Origin: Lutjanus erythropterus
Lineage: Eukaryota > Chordata > Actinopteri > Lutjaniformes > Lutjanidae
Reading direction: 5' to 3'
NCBI GenBank assembly: GCA_020091685.1
Contig: CM034610.1
Coordinates: 10,600,746 to 10,664,745, forward strand
Length of the DNA stretch: 64,000 nucleotides
Within the stretch, counting starts at the first letter, position 1, and every line of letters starts with the position of its first letter. The notes beneath the pieces are model-generated. The model did not search any database. It worked only from the letters and a program-made list of their open reading frames with translations, and was not told where the DNA came from. Position numbers and translations under genes: made by a program. Shown here piece after piece: positions 39,201 through 48,905 of this stretch.

Positions 39201-42200
39201 ACACAAACAAACTAAAGGATTGAGGCCGCAGTAGACCACCAACTCCTGTGTTCTGCGAAGTAAAATTACAAATTTTGTGTATGGAGTTTGGTTGCTTTGG
39301 AGAGGGTCATATTTGGCTTAGAGAACAGTGTTTTTCCTGTCAGAAAAGACTGTCTGAAAAAGTAAAGCGGTGAAAATATTCTAAATGTAGCGTACACTTT
39401 AAATGGTAGAGGTTTTTTTTGTCAAGGTGAACCTTTTTTAATTTGCTAAAATAACTTTTGTTGCTGAATCTGTTTTCAGCAGTTCATTGCTTTGCTTCCA
39501 TGCTGGCGGTCCTCTCTGCTTCTCCAAACTGTGGGCATGCTAACTGACATCTACTGAAGCTATCGATGAGCAACTCACACAACCACACATCAGACAATCC
39601 GAACTATCCCTTTAAAGCATGTTTCACTGGTATTTCACAGACACAACCTCTTCTCGTGGTCACTTGCTGTTTCTCCTGCAAAACCACAAGTTTTCTTACA
39701 CCACCACCAGTTCCAGCTATGCAGACACGTCTGACTTCAGCCCACAGACGCAGCACAACAATGGCTGCTGTCATCCTGCTAACAGTCACTCGCGGGGCCT
39801 CCCGACTTCCCATCCCTCTGCTTTCCTCCCCAAATCACTGGAATCAGCAAGAACTTCACACTAACTGGCCCAAACTGCTTTGAAAAGGCTGGACATTGGG
39901 GCCTGTTATGCAACGACTGAAGGGTGTCTTTGATTTAGCTGCTGAAAGGACAACATTCATATCCAGACAGATAACACTATTGAGTTCTGCATTCTTTTGG
40001 TCCTACAGACTCTGCTGGGAAGGTACATTTAGATGAGACACCCAGATTTGTGAGGACATGCTCGATACGTTTGCTGCTTAAAATTGTGCTGTATTTGTTC
40101 TAAAAGCTCTAATCTTCAGTAAAAAAAAATAAAATAAAACCCATCCTGCTGTGGATGCTGCTGTATAAGCAAAATCTAAAGTTTCAGAAAGTTAAAAGAC
40201 CTGCTTTTTTTTCTTTTCTAAAGCAACCCAAAGCTACGTGACTCCACACCTGCCCAGACCCCTTTGCTCCAGAGGAATGGCTCTGGTGCAGGGGGTCAGG
40301 CTGCAGGGCAGCTGGGCACTGGGACTCCTGCGGCTGGATCCATGGGGCCCAGTCCGCATATGATGCGCAGAGGTAAGAGTCTGTATGATAATGTGGTACA
40401 AACAGGAATATTTCATTGAAGATAGTCAGTCATCCAAGTCATGAGAAGAATTAACTAACCTAAGGATGCCGATCCATATACCAACTCTTCATACACTGAT
40501 CTGACTCCTCAAGCTTCCCCACATTCACAGTTAATCCATCATGTAGCTATCAGACTGAACTGCTCAGATTTTTTCTTCACTGTCACATACAGTCGCTTCC
40601 TTTAAAACTTTCTTTATTGCTTCTAAAGCCTTTTTGATCACTTACAAAGTCAGGCTGTCGTGGAGCTCCGGCCCACATTTATCAGTTCATAAGCTTAGCT
40701 AGTTAGGCCCACCTTGCTCTTTGAACACCTCTGAACTATTACAAATATCACATTAGCTATTGCATCATTATCAACAGGTCACATAGAACAGCCTGAATAT
40801 ATATGCTTTGAGTTCAGAGATACAGTAGTTCGGGGAATTTTACTGTTTCTCCCACTTTCCAGAATCAGAATCTAAAAATGTTTTTAGACAAACCACAGTT
40901 GTTGAGTGTCTGTGAGATCAAATAACAAAATCGGTCATGATTGCGTTATTTGATCGCACATCCAGGAATTGAAACAGAACTCAGCAAGAAAACTAACATG
41001 CTGTGTGTGAGGGGAGGCCCACAGTCTCAGACTTGGAAAACCCCTGCCGTAGGTTATTCCTTATTTTACAATTTACTGATTCACATTCATGTCCTCTTTG
41101 GCTCTTAAAGAAATAGTTTGATCTTTCAGGACATTTTAGGAAATATAAACCTCTGTAAAAGTTATAATTATTTCTTTTTTTGTTCATTTGTACATATAGA
41201 TTAAACAGATGAGATACAAATTGTTGAATATTGAGCTTTAAAAGGTGCTGGTGTGCACATTTTGTTTCCTTTGGACAAATCTAGGTGAATGGATAATTTA
41301 GCTGTTTCCCCTGTTTTCAGTGTTCATGCTAAGCTAAGCTAACTTGCCCTTAGCTCCAGCATCATATTTATAGCCTGACTGGTATATCGGTTGATATTTA
41401 TTAGCTTTATAGGCAGTATTCTGTATATATTTGATCCTTTTTCTTAACTGATGTTTAATATATACATATATTTTGCTCTGTTCAATATATTTTTTTTCTT
41501 TTTCCACCAATAATCCCAAATTTCACCATCATATTTCAGGTACCAAGAAGCAGGCTCCTGCCCCTCCCAAACCGACAAACCCTCCACCCAGCCAGCCCTG
41601 TAATTCAGTGAACCACACCTCTTCCTCGGGCTCCTCTCAGTCCTTCAGCCCCACTCCTCGACCCCTGTCCAGCCACTCGCCCTCCTCGCCCACTTCCCCC
41701 ACCTCACAGCCATGTGCCACGCCCAGACGCCACTCCAGTAACCAGCCCCCAATCCAGGCGCCCAGCCATCCACCCCCGGAGCCCCCGACGCAGGCCAGCC
41801 CTCCGCCGCAGCCGGCGTCGCTCGGCCAGCCCGGCGGGGACCAGAGGAGCGCGGACCCCTCCCCTCCGGGCACCCCGACCCCTCCGGACACCCCTCCGCC
41901 TTCCGCCACCACCCAGGATGCAGTCGCGCCTCCGTCCCCATCTCCCTACCAGTCGGGCTCCCTTCCCCGGCCGCGGCCCGTCCCCAAACCCCGGAACAGA
42001 CCCAGCGTCCCACCTCCACCCCAGCCCACCACACCGGCCAGTGACACCAACGGGATCTGTGCCTCAGCTTACAAGATGATGGGTGAGTGTCGCCTCATGT
42101 GGGGACTGCATGTCAGATGTTTAATACTCTTAACCGTTTAATCACTGCTGAATACTAATGAGCTCTCTTTCTAACAGTGTTGCATTGTAATACCTCCACA

Positions 42201-44204
42201 GGTTAAAGATTCTCTGTGAGAGGTTTGTTCTTAATTGACCTTTTCACCGGCAGCACCTGCACTCTTTTTTTTTCTTTCGTTTCGTTACCCATCACCACGA
42301 CCATTTAGTTCCGCCTGCTGCCTCTCAGATATTATTTGCTTGTCGCCCTGATGCTCGACTGTCTCACTGTTTGTCACAGTCCTGGATGGTCATTTAGTGA
42401 GGGACCTGTCTCTGATGTTTAATACGACTCATGATGTATTTATTGGTCAAAGGATAATGATGCAAACCCACTGGAGGGAGCATGAACTCATATTAGTATA
42501 AAGCAACGTATATAACAGACATGCTAACAAATACAGCTACTTCACCTTCACTGTGCTTTGATCGAGGAGGAAAAAAACACATTTTGTATTGTTTTAGTAT
42601 AGACCTTTTAAAAAAAATAAATTGATCATTAAAATTATCAATGATCGGTTAAGGAAAGTGCTTACAACTTGCAACTGTAATAAGTAAATGGTAAATTAAT
42701 AGTTTCTTAAACTTTAGTTAATAATTATTTCACTGTTTACAAATTAGTGAATGCCAGCTGATAAGAGATGAGAAATACTTACTGTAGTTTATAAAATGTA
42801 ATAGATGCAACAATAAAATAGAATGTGATTGTAACTTAAGAGATGATACAAAATAATTTTTATTTTATGTTAAACTAATTATAAAATAACAAATCACAGC
42901 ATCACTAATGCTTAGTAGACATTATTATATTTTCTTTATTTAGTAAAAGCAAAATAACTACTTGCTAATTACCAATTATTATCAATTTATTTTATTTTAA
43001 GTGTTGGCTTGGTTTGTCCTTTTTTGTGACTGGATTCAGTTTAATGAAATTAGCTGCGTCTCATCATCGCAACTCATTTTTTGTTGTTTTGCGTTCTCCT
43101 TACATACAGTAGATGTTCTGTCTTTCTGAACCGGTCTTCCCTCCGGCGGGTTCATATTTTCAACACTCACCAAACACAGAACTTCACATTAAACGCCAGA
43201 AAGAGATGCTCCGGTCGAGTGACAATAAAAAAGCCTCCGAATGTAACATGACATGTCGTCCATCAGGGCTGCTGTCTGTCAGGACTCACTCATCTTCATT
43301 CACAGTCACTGAGATGTAATATTATCAGTTTTTGTTGTTTTTTTTTTATGTGACACATTTGATATCATTTATCATTGTAGTTGTTGTAGTGATTCTGAGT
43401 GAGCATGTGTAACTCTGATGTGCATGTTTATGTATGTTAATGTCCCAGCCGAAGATCATCTACCTCTCCACGTGTATCTAACATACATATTTAGAGTTTC
43501 ATCTCTTTTGTTGAGCAGTCTGGGGACTTCCAGCTTCTCCACACTTCTGCTCTCACAGTTGATAAATCAAAACTGCTTCACTACACTTCACAGTTTCCAT
43601 CCACTTTCACCGCTGCTTGTTGCCTGCTGCTCACGGTCTCTGGCTGAACGGCGCCACCTGCTGTTCAAACTCTGCTCTTTCACTGCTGCTCTTTAAGTGT
43701 ATGGAAAATATGACACGGCTGCATGGGATGGCATAATTGCAACAGCTTTAAATGTTTTCATACACCAGGAAGAAGCACATGTTTGTGATTATGGCCATTG
43801 TTCATATAATGTGGATTTAAACAGTGTGTTTATCTTTGTGGGATGTGTATGTAGTGTCTGCATGCCTGAAAAACATATTAACCATTACTCACCAACACAA
43901 ACAGCTACTGAAAGCAGCTTTTCTTTTTAGTAGATTTGATCATATTTCTTTAAATTCTTTCATAACACAAAAGTCTTTTCAAAACATCTTCATGGTAGTT
44001 GTTGTTTTCTCTTCTCTGTCTGCTCAGTGTGACTTGTTTTCCCTTTTCTCTCGCCCTCTAGACCCGGCGATGTCTTTCAAAGGGCTGAGTCGAGCTTTGG
44101 TCCCTGAGCTCGCTGTAGACCAGCAGCCAGCGACGGCCACCTCCTCCTCCCCCCTGCCTCTTCCCAAAGACTGTGACCTGGACACTGAGAGCACTGTCCT
44201 ATAA
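5837..44204 (+). CDS. arhgap17: Rho GTPase-activating protein 17 (RICH1/nadrin), complete, 20 coding exons
   Basis: This is a BAR-RhoGAP protein that stimulates GTP hydrolysis by Cdc42/Rac1, acts at tight junctions with angiomotin, and works in exocytosis (family knowledge). Coding exons: 5837-5889, 17168-17207, 23727-23831, 24530-24606, 26169-26280, 27075-27151, 27253-27370, 28664-28732, 28914-28995, 30547-30674, 33462-33573, 34896-34977, 35157-35237, 35959-36072, 36295-36386, 38010-38157, 38500-38784, 40224-40372, 41540-42082, 44062-44204. They total 2610 nt (869 aa; human about 881) and every phase agrees. The start MKKQFNRMKQLANQTVGR matches mammalian ARHGAP17. BAR domain spans about residues 1-245 and RhoGAP about 250-445, with arginine finger Arg291 in GLFRIAAGASK, then LKSYLRELPEPL and NKMTPSNIAIVLGPNLLW (395-412). 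A proline-rich SH3-ligand tail (APAPPKP, RPRPVPKPRNRPSVPPPP) and a C-terminal PDZ ligand STVL follow. Introns 1 and 12 begin with GC. Which teleost paralogue (a or b) it is cannot be told here. Confidence 0.97.
5888..5895 (+). other. GC 5' splice site of arhgap17 intron 1
   Basis: Exon 1 ends GTTGGCAG and the intron starts GCAAGT (AG|GCAAGT, first intron base 5890). The next exon begins A GCG GAG AAA at 17168, giving VGRAEKTEVLS as in other ARHGAP17 proteins. The nearest GT (5894) would add four bases and shift the frame to an early stop, so the GC donor is required. The rest of the donor matches the U2 consensus perfectly, as is typical of GC-AG introns. Confidence 0.9.
6495..6834. repeat. 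ATTAATCGATTA-type MITE-like repeat copy
   Basis: Starts AGAGCTGCAATGATTCATC and contains the family landmarks AAACATCTTTGGGTTGTAGAC, ACATTTGAAGATGTCG and GACATTTTATGGACC near the right arm, with ATTAATTG-type ends at about 6780-6800. Lies in arhgap17 intron 1. Confidence 0.7.
8751..9420. mobile_element. Nested repeat cluster: SINE-like element split by a second element that itself contains a tRNA-SINE
   Basis: The outer element begins CAGTGGTTCAGTAGTTAGCA, CTGTTGCCTCACAGCAAGAA and breaks off after GTGCCCGTAGGTGTGAATATG (about 8875). Its tail resumes near 9335 (CAGGGTGTCAACC to AAATGGATAAACGGTCACAG, ATAATGGATAGATGG), matching the uninterrupted copy at 31836-32189. The interrupting DNA (about 8878-9330) has GGAACCAGCC/GGTTC-rich ends (CCACCAACATGGAACCAG; TAATAGAACCAGTTC). 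It in turn contains a tRNA-derived SINE at about 8969-9140 (CCAGCTCAGTTGGTGCACCG to TATCAAATTATTAGCAAATAAA), related to the copy at 55794-55985. Confidence 0.65.
13933..14105. repeat. ATTAATCGATTA-type repeat, truncated copy
   Basis: Begins GAGTTGCAGCTGACAATTATTTTC, runs through GGTCCATAAAAAATAAAAAAATGG to AACCCAAAGATTTTCAGTTTACTGTC, then stops. The right half is missing. In arhgap17 intron 1. Confidence 0.7.
18915..19556 (+). mobile_element. Defective DNA transposon, CCCTGATTCCAAAAA family, copy 1
   Basis: Terminal inverted repeats of about 40 bases: left ACCCTGATTCCAAAAAAGTT, then CTGTGTAAAATG; right TTACACAGTGTCC, then TTTTTGGAATCAGGGTTGTA. The interior keeps family landmarks (AGACTGGGAAAGTTGTGAATG, AAAACACCTGTTTGGA, GAGGTTCATCACTTTGTGG) that in intact relatives precede a transposase-like reading frame, here broken by stops. 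The second half of that frame is absent. No superfamily is assigned. Confidence 0.75.
21134..22090 (+). mobile_element. Defective DNA transposon, CCCTGATTCCAAAAA family, copy 2
   Basis: Left end TCCCTGATTTCAAAAAAAGTTGG and right end CAACTGTTTAGGAACTGGGGTTGTA are a diverged inverted repeat of the copy 1 termini. It shares AAAGACTGGAAAAGATGG and AAAAACACCTGTTTGGATC with copy 1 but keeps the other half of the interior (about 21440-21780), where a broken plus-strand frame (QMTSVSGPSLQRGFVA and similar) resembles degraded transposase. Stops and frame breaks make it non-functional. Confidence 0.7.
22724..23546. mobile_element. Palindromic element with AAAGGGACAGTTCACCCC ends, split by an ATTAATCGATTA repeat
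   Basis: Left end TTAAAGGGACAGTTCACCCC; right end GTGACCTGTCCCTTTAAG. The left arm (CTGTAGTATTTATCCATATAG, GATTGTTTTGATGTGAGTTG) is mirrored by the right arm (CACACCAAAACAATCTAGATGG). Between about 22880 and 23231 an inverted copy of the ATTAATCGATTA repeat is inserted, and the outer element resumes at GGAAAACTCAACAGCG. Relatives in this window are at 33648-34772, about 45668-45903 and 53206-53610. Confidence 0.75.
25313..25440. repeat. ATTAATCGATTA-type repeat, fragment
   Basis: GACTGCAACCATCAATTATGATTT, then AAATGTCAATGTATAAAATATAAG and GCTGGAACCAGCAGCAAATATTTGC are family landmarks with the middle deleted. Lies in arhgap17 intron 4. Confidence 0.55.
30213..30252. repeat. (CA)n microsatellite
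   Basis: CA dinucleotide run of about 38 bases in arhgap17 intron 9, directly after a C-rich stretch (CCCTCACCCCCTCTCACATC). Reading frames crossing it are repeat artefacts. Confidence 0.97.
31085..31340. repeat. Interspersed repeat of unknown class
   Basis: Contains the teleost-wide landmarks GAGCAAGGAAAAACTCACCC, AAACTTTTTAACAAGGAAAC and GAAGAAACCTCAGGGAGAGCC, followed by GGAGGAGTCCCCCTCCCAG. Located in arhgap17 intron 10. The same phrases occur in many fish introns; the element is recognised by family resemblance only. Confidence 0.6.
31836..32189 (+). mobile_element. SINE-like element with tRNA-like head, near full length
   Basis: The head CAGTGGTTAGCACTGCGGCC, TCACAGCAAGAAGGTCCTGA, GTTCAAATGCC contains a B-box-like GAGTTCAAATGCC. 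The body has GTTTGCATGTTCTCCCTGTG, AGGTTAATTGGTGACTCTAA and TGTCAGCTGGGATAGATTCC. The tail AAGCGGTTACAGAAAATGAA ends in (TGAA)n. It is in arhgap17 intron 10. An interrupted copy is at 8751-9420. Confidence 0.75.
33648..34772. mobile_element. Palindromic element (GGACAGTTCACCCC family) with an insert in its loop
   Basis: Left arm from GGTCAGTTCACCCCAAAATG; right arm ends GGGGATGAACTGTCCCTTTTC. The left arm sequence AAGATAATCCACAGAGCTTG is mirrored by AGTCTGTGGATTATCTTGAG in the right arm. The loop at about 34008-34470 holds another element with partly inverted ends (GCGTTCCAGACAATGGCAG; GAGTTGTCCAGAATGGAGG). Lies in arhgap17 intron 11, between the exon that carries the arginine finger and the next RhoGAP exon. 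Confidence 0.7.
34976..34983 (+). other. GC 5' splice site of arhgap17 intron 12
   Basis: Exon 12 ends GCATCCAG and is followed by GCAAGG (first intron base 34978). The next exon begins T GTG TCA GAC at 35157, giving WIQASSVSDPDK. No GT lies within the next several bases, and reading on gives a stop after five codons (AGG CAA GGC TCA TAA). The intron is therefore GC-AG, the second in this gene. Confidence 0.88.
38839..38870. repeat. (CAGA)n microsatellite
   Basis: About eight tandem copies of the tetranucleotide ACAG in arhgap17 intron 17, 55 bases after the exon 17 donor. Confidence 0.95.
38979..39617. mobile_element. Inverted-repeat element with AAAGGGATAGTT ends, copy 1
   Basis: Left end GTGAAAGGGATAGTTTGGAA, GTGGGGTTGTATGAGGTACT; right end GATGAGCAACTCACACAACC, then CAATCCGAACTATCCCTTTAAAG, the mirror image. 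The interior contains CAGTAGACGGCAGTCAGC and GGAGTTTGGTTGCTTTGGAG. Relatives: 44488-45215, 54549-54812 (half) and 61254-61441 (internally deleted). In arhgap17 intron 17. Confidence 0.78.
41540..42082 (+). other. arhgap17: arhgap17 exon 19: long, very GC-rich proline/serine exon
   Basis: Encodes about residues 642-822, mostly Pro, Ser, Thr and Gln. It starts TKKQAPAPPKPTNPPPSQP, passes through HSPSSPTSPTSQPCATPRR, and ends with the strongly conserved RPRPVPKPRNRPSVPPPP and then ASAYKMM. PxxP and PxPxPR motifs suit SH3 partners; in mammals RICH1 binds CIP4 and related SH3 proteins through this region. Base composition contrasts with the AT-rich flanking introns and opens long overlapping frames on both strands, which are by-products. 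In mammals part of this tail is alternatively spliced. Confidence 0.9.
42083..44061 (+). other. arhgap17 intron 19
   Basis: Intron between the proline-rich exon and the last exon. It is AT-rich, with runs of TTATTTTA/AATTAT at about 42600-43000. No exon, RNA gene or clearly bounded repeat was recognised; frames at 43113-43930 lack domain content. Confidence 0.7.
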
Positions 44205-44487
44205 GACGGAGAAGACGACGACACGCTCTGGTCCAGTACCCTCCCACGCATCTCCTCCCATCATACACACACCTCATGTAGTCCGCTCGTGTTTTCATCC
44301 AAGCTTGCATCTGCAGAGAATGCACCTCTGATGTCACGTTCTCACATAACAACCAGAATGAAGGACTTTAATGTGACATAATGGACCGTCTTGCAGCCAT
44401 GATGGAGGTCCACAGCTCTTGGGAAACGATGGCTATGATAGTAGACTGTGTTTGTGTGGCTGTGGCATCAAAATTGGATAGACACGG

Positions 44488-45215
44488 TTTAAAGGATGGT
44501 TCGTATTATTTGACGTGGGGTTGTATGAGGTACTTAGCTATAGTCGGTGTAAAGTAGATGGCGATCAGCCTGACCTGGTCTGATGTAGGAAATTAAGGAT
44601 TGTACTGCAGTGGACAGGGTCAGCAACAAACCCAATCAGTTTAAGTGTATGCTATATTAAGAATATTTTTACCTCTTTATATTGCCGTCAGACAGCCTTT
44701 CCTGATGGTAAACCACCATTATATAAACTAATTATCACTCTCTTTAAACCAACCAAACTCCATAGGTGAAAGCAGTAATTTTACCTCGCAGAAGACAGGA
44801 GCTGCAGATCTACCGCTGCCTCAGTCTGTTAGTTTATTGTCTTATTGTGTGACTTAAGTGTTTTAAACTGTTTGTTCAAATTCACAGAAGTCACACAATA
44901 ACACAAACAAACTAACAGATTGAGGCAGGAGTACACCAGCAACTACTGTGTTCTGGGAGGTGAAATGACTGATTTCACAGATGGAGTTTGGTTGGTTCAG
45001 AGAGAGCAAGATTTGGCTCTTTGAGGTGAACCTTTGTAAGTGGCTAAAATACCTTTTGTGTCTGACCTTGTCTGCTGCAGTTAATTGCTTAGCTTCCATG
45101 CTGGTGTACCTCTCTGCTTCTCCAAATGGGGACGTGTTGACTGCCGTCTACTGTAGCTAAGACACTGACTACGGACAAGTACTCTACTTCAGATAATCTG
45201 AACCAGCTTTTTAAC
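44488..45215. mobile_element. Inverted-repeat element with AAAGGATGGTTCGTATTATTT ends, copy 2
   Basis: Left GTTTAAAGGATGGTTCGTAT, GTGGGGTTGTATGAGGTACTT; right GACAAGTACTCTACTTCAGA, then TAATCTGAACCAGCTTTTTAA. The interior shares CAACAAACCCAATCAG-like and GGAGTTTGGTTGGTTCAGAG sequence with copy 1 at 38979-39617. It sits inside the arhgap17 3' UTR, so it is probably transcribed with the mRNA. Confidence 0.72.
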
Positions 45216-45509
45216 TGGGACACCAATGTATTTCATCAGCTAAACTTTGTTTTCTTGTTGTACACACATCTGATTTGCATTAAGTTAGATGAATTCTAAA
45301 GTCAATATTTATTTCAGGTCATCCTTATACAATATAAATTACATAACTTGCAGTATGTCATAGTTAGAGCTGAAAATCAATAAAACAAAACTGGCAACGG
45401 TTTTCACAACCAAAAAAACAAGCAACTTGAATATGTAAACCTGAGTTTTGGGAAACTGCAACTTTCATTTTTTAATAGAACAAATGATTAATGGAGAAAA
45501 TAAGCTGAT

Positions 45510-45581
45510 TAGCATTAGCTGATTAATTGTCTTTAGCATTAGCTGATTAATTGTCTTTAGCATTAGCTGATTAATTGTCGA
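45510..45581. repeat. 24-bp tandem repeat, three copies
   Basis: The unit TAGCATTAGCTGATTAATTG + TCTT occurs head to tail at 45510, 45534 and 45558, with the third differing only at the last two bases. It lies at the right end of an ATTAATCGATTA-type repeat fragment (about 45360-45590), as though the repeat's terminus was locally amplified. Confidence 0.9.
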
Positions 45582-45667
45582 TCGTAGCCCCAGTCATAGG
45601 GCACATCATCATATTTAACCAATCACCCCCAAATCAAAAATCCAGATTTTTCATTTTACCTGTAATG

Positions 45668-45903
45668 CTGTTTTGTTTTGTTTTTGTGTGAGTTGCTGAG
45701 TTTTGAGATATCAGATGTTTTACAAATGTATTTTTTTGGTCATTGCCATCTAGTTTCATTAAATTCAATAGAAGACGGACATCTCTATGGCCAAAATCTC
45801 CAAACCTGAGCAACTCCCATCAAAACTGTCTAGATGGATAAGTAGCACTACAGGTAAAAGTAACAACATGTGTTTTTGATTTTGGAGTGAACTGTCCCTT
45901 TAA
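45668..45903. repeat. Half element of the GGACAGTTCACCCC family
   Basis: Contains TTGTGTGAGTTGCTGAGTTTTG, CATCTAGTTTCATTAAATTC, AAACTGTCTAGATGGATAAG and ends GGAGTGAACTGTCCCTTTAA. Situated in the arhgap17 3' UTR. Confidence 0.65.
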
Positions 45904-47474
45904 ACTGACCTCCAGCCACACTGTCACAGTCCTCTTCAGGTTTCTCTCATTTTCATTCTGGCTCTTATTAGCCATTATTTACCCAGAGTCCTCGTGACCT
46001 CCATAATGGTGCCAGATGTGGCCCCTACGCTGCAACACACCGCCACCTCTGTCTTTATCTTCGTGTGCGCCCCCTACAGGTCGAGCTCCAGACAATCAAC
46101 AACAGACAGCAGAGGAGGAGTCACCAGTAACGCCATTGTGCAACTGTTGCATGGCAGTATAAAGCAGTGGGTACTGACTGAGGGGGGGGGTCAGGGAAGA
46201 GAAGCGTCAAAATACGTTGATGAAAATATGGACTGATGGGAATTTGTGTGGAATTTGGTGTGAGGTGTTTTTGTATTTTTTTTTTAATGTTGAAAAAAAA
46301 GGTCTTAGAACAAGAAACGATGAATAAGAGGTATTTCTACAGCACAGGGGGAGGAGAAAAGGTCAGCAGGTAGGAGTAGAAACCAAAACTGTTGCTCAAA
46401 GTGTAGCTGGTGACTGCAGGTTTCCAGTCGTCTCAAACACTTGATTTTCCCTTTTTTGTATGGAAACCCCCTCCTTTTCCCCCCCTTCACTCCTGTATTT
46501 ATTTACCAACTTCAAAACACACATTCCCTGTGGCTTTGACATAATTAATGCAGTCTTTAAATGTAAATCATGCCTTATCGGTTCCTCCCAGAAGAACCAT
46601 GTAATAAGCATTATATATTTACTGTACGGAGGATATACTTGGCTCCTACTTCTACAGTATTTCCAAGAAGCTGTCTTGGCAATGAGTTTGTTTCAGGGAC
46701 GTAAGGAAGGTGATCGGACCCTCTGCAATAGAAATCTTGTATTGTTCCACAGAAGTTGTGTATTTAAATGTGTTTTGGTTGATTTCTTTGGGGTTTTCTG
46801 AGCAGAAGTAGCAGGGTTAACCGCCCTCCCAGCCTGAACACAGTCAGTATTTTGCCTTTTCTGTTTATTTTCCCATCAATCTTTGTTTTTCTCCGGCAGT
46901 TTGTCGGAGAAACACAACGGGCTGCGTGTGAGTGAATGTAGTGAAAGGACAATTCTGAACCAGCCTTGAACAGAAAGACATGAACAGCTGATGTTGCACT
47001 TGGCCAACGAGTGGTTTCCTATAAGATTTTTTTTTTCCAGTCTTTCCCACTGAGCTGAGAGCACACGGCATGTGAAACCTCAGTAGTGATGTGGCGTTAG
47101 ATTTTTTTTGTTTTTTTTGCCAGATCAAAAGATTAAAGAAATGCTTTGTTGTATTTTCTGTGTAAGCTTTGCTTTTTTTTTTTTTTTTTTTTTTGGGACG
47201 TGAGACCCAAAATGGTACCAGTGGAGAAAGTCTCGGATGCTGCAGTTGCCCTGGAAACGAGATTTGTTTTGTTTTTCAGAGACAATCGAGCGTTATAATC
47301 CCCTCCTTTCTCTCTTTGCTCCTGTACCTCGCTGCCTTATCCCTGTGCATCAAGAGGAGCCCGGCGTCTCCAGGCTCTTTAAGACGAACAAATGCCATTA
47401 AACTAGAAATGATAATGCTGCATTTTTAAGCTCCTTAGTTTTGTATGTATGCCATCTGGTGAGCTTAAATATGG

Positions 47475-47529
47475 AATAAAGACATGTAATATGAATGCTT
47501 GGTTATACCCCCTTTCCAAAGAAAATAAA
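47475..47529 (+). terminator. arhgap17 polyadenylation signals
   Basis: Two canonical AATAAA hexamers at 47475-47480 (ATGGAATAAAGAC) and 47524-47529 (GAAAATAAAGTAT). Cleavage is expected 10-30 bases beyond one or both, close to 47500 or 47550. Confidence 0.65.
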
Positions 47530-48618
47530 GTATATGAAGAAACTATTAAAATCTTGTGTACGGACGTATTTCATGTGTGAGTTGTGTCTCTTAATGTGAA
47601 GACTGAATGGAGGCACAGCTGATTTAACATTTGAAAGGAAAACTAGCCTCTTAACTCATAACACCTCATAACACTGGAGGACTTGCAAGAGACACATTAA
47701 AAATTAAGCTAACATATCCTGACTTTTTGTTCCCAACAAGAGTCAAGCTCCAAAAAAAACACTGGCTCCTTCATTTTCCACACTGGAACTCAATATAGCA
47801 TTTTTTTTTGTAAGACTTGTATTGCTTCATAAATGTCCACATCTGTGAAACTTGATGTCCTGAGTTTGTTACACAGGCTCTCCATTAAAAGTTGGTAGTG
47901 TCTGAGCCAAGCCTGTATAAACTGGCATTCCACATGATGAGTAAAGCAAACTTAACGTGTAAAATGGAAAAGGATTATTCAAGCATATCCAATACACTGT
48001 AATATTATTCATTTATGTTAAAAATATACAAGAAACATGTCATTAAATAGACCTTTTTTTACAGCGGCCATATTGACATGAAACAGTGTAAACACAGGTG
48101 TTACCAATGATATGAATTAAGGTCCTGTTCCATTCGGGTCAAACAGAGTCAGGGTGCTGCTGTTGTGCATGTTGGTTCTTCTGCACTAAATGTAAAGGGA
48201 CCTTAATTCATTGAAAACACCTGTACTGTCTCATCTCAATATGACTGTTGTGAAAAAAGTCTATTGATTATTCTACATAAAATGCCTGCAGTCAGCTCAT
48301 TTTGAAGAACTTAGAACTACTATAATGTTTGCTGATGGTATCTTGTTTGCGTTGAGCGAGCTTTAGCATCGTCATGTTCACACTGCTGAACACGATGATG
48401 CTAACCGGGTAAAAAATGTACAGTGTTTACAATTTTAGTTAAGCTTGTTAGCATGCTAGTTAAAAATGCACAAAACAGTTAAAGAGAAGTTAGCCTTCGA
48501 GGCTTTCTGCCAAAAAGCTCTTCTTGGGCGGGTTTAGGGAAAAAACTTCTCTAAGAAATTATTTATTTCAACCCAAACCATGCTAAACCTGACCAAGAGG
48601 CGCTTTCTGGCAGTTAGG

Positions 48619-48905
48619 GTTAACTAATGATTATTTTCATTATTGATTAATCTGCTGATTATTTTTAAGATGAACTGATTGTTTAGTCTCTCAGAGCCTG
48701 CTACTTTTTTCCAACCAACAGTCTAAAGCTCAAAGACTTTTCTTTTACCGTCATAAATGACAAAGAAAATCTGCAAATCCTTACATTTAAGAAACTGCAA
48801 TTGGTGAATGACTGAAACAATTGTCAAATATCAGAATCAGTTATCGAAATAGTCTACAACTAATTTTCTATTGATTGATTAATCAACTTATTGTAGTAGG
48901 TCTAG
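48619..48905. repeat. ATTAATCGATTA-type repeat copy
   Basis: Begins AACTAATGATTATTTTCATT, ATTGATTAATCTGCTGATTATTTT; ends TGATTGATTAATCAACTTATTG. Contains CAACAGTCTAAAGCTCAAAG and TGACAAAGAAAATCTGC in the family order. Confidence 0.75.

Larger units (their letters stand above)
44205..47550 (+). other. arhgap17: arhgap17 3' UTR
   Basis: Follows the TAA at 44202-44204. The extent is inferred from the first good polyadenylation signals, AATAAA at 47475-47480 and 47524-47529, followed within 30 bases by a TTGTGTACGG/TTTCATGTGTG GU-rich stretch. No earlier convincing signal was seen, although shorter isoforms are possible. Repeat-derived DNA makes up parts of it (44488-45215, 45360-45903), and a T-rich tract lies at 47172-47194. 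Confidence 0.6.

Noticed and set aside
41637-42079. Minus-strand and alternate plus-strand frames across arhgap17 exon 19
   Set aside because: Open only because the exon is GC-rich; Arg/Gly/Trp-rich low-complexity products without domains.
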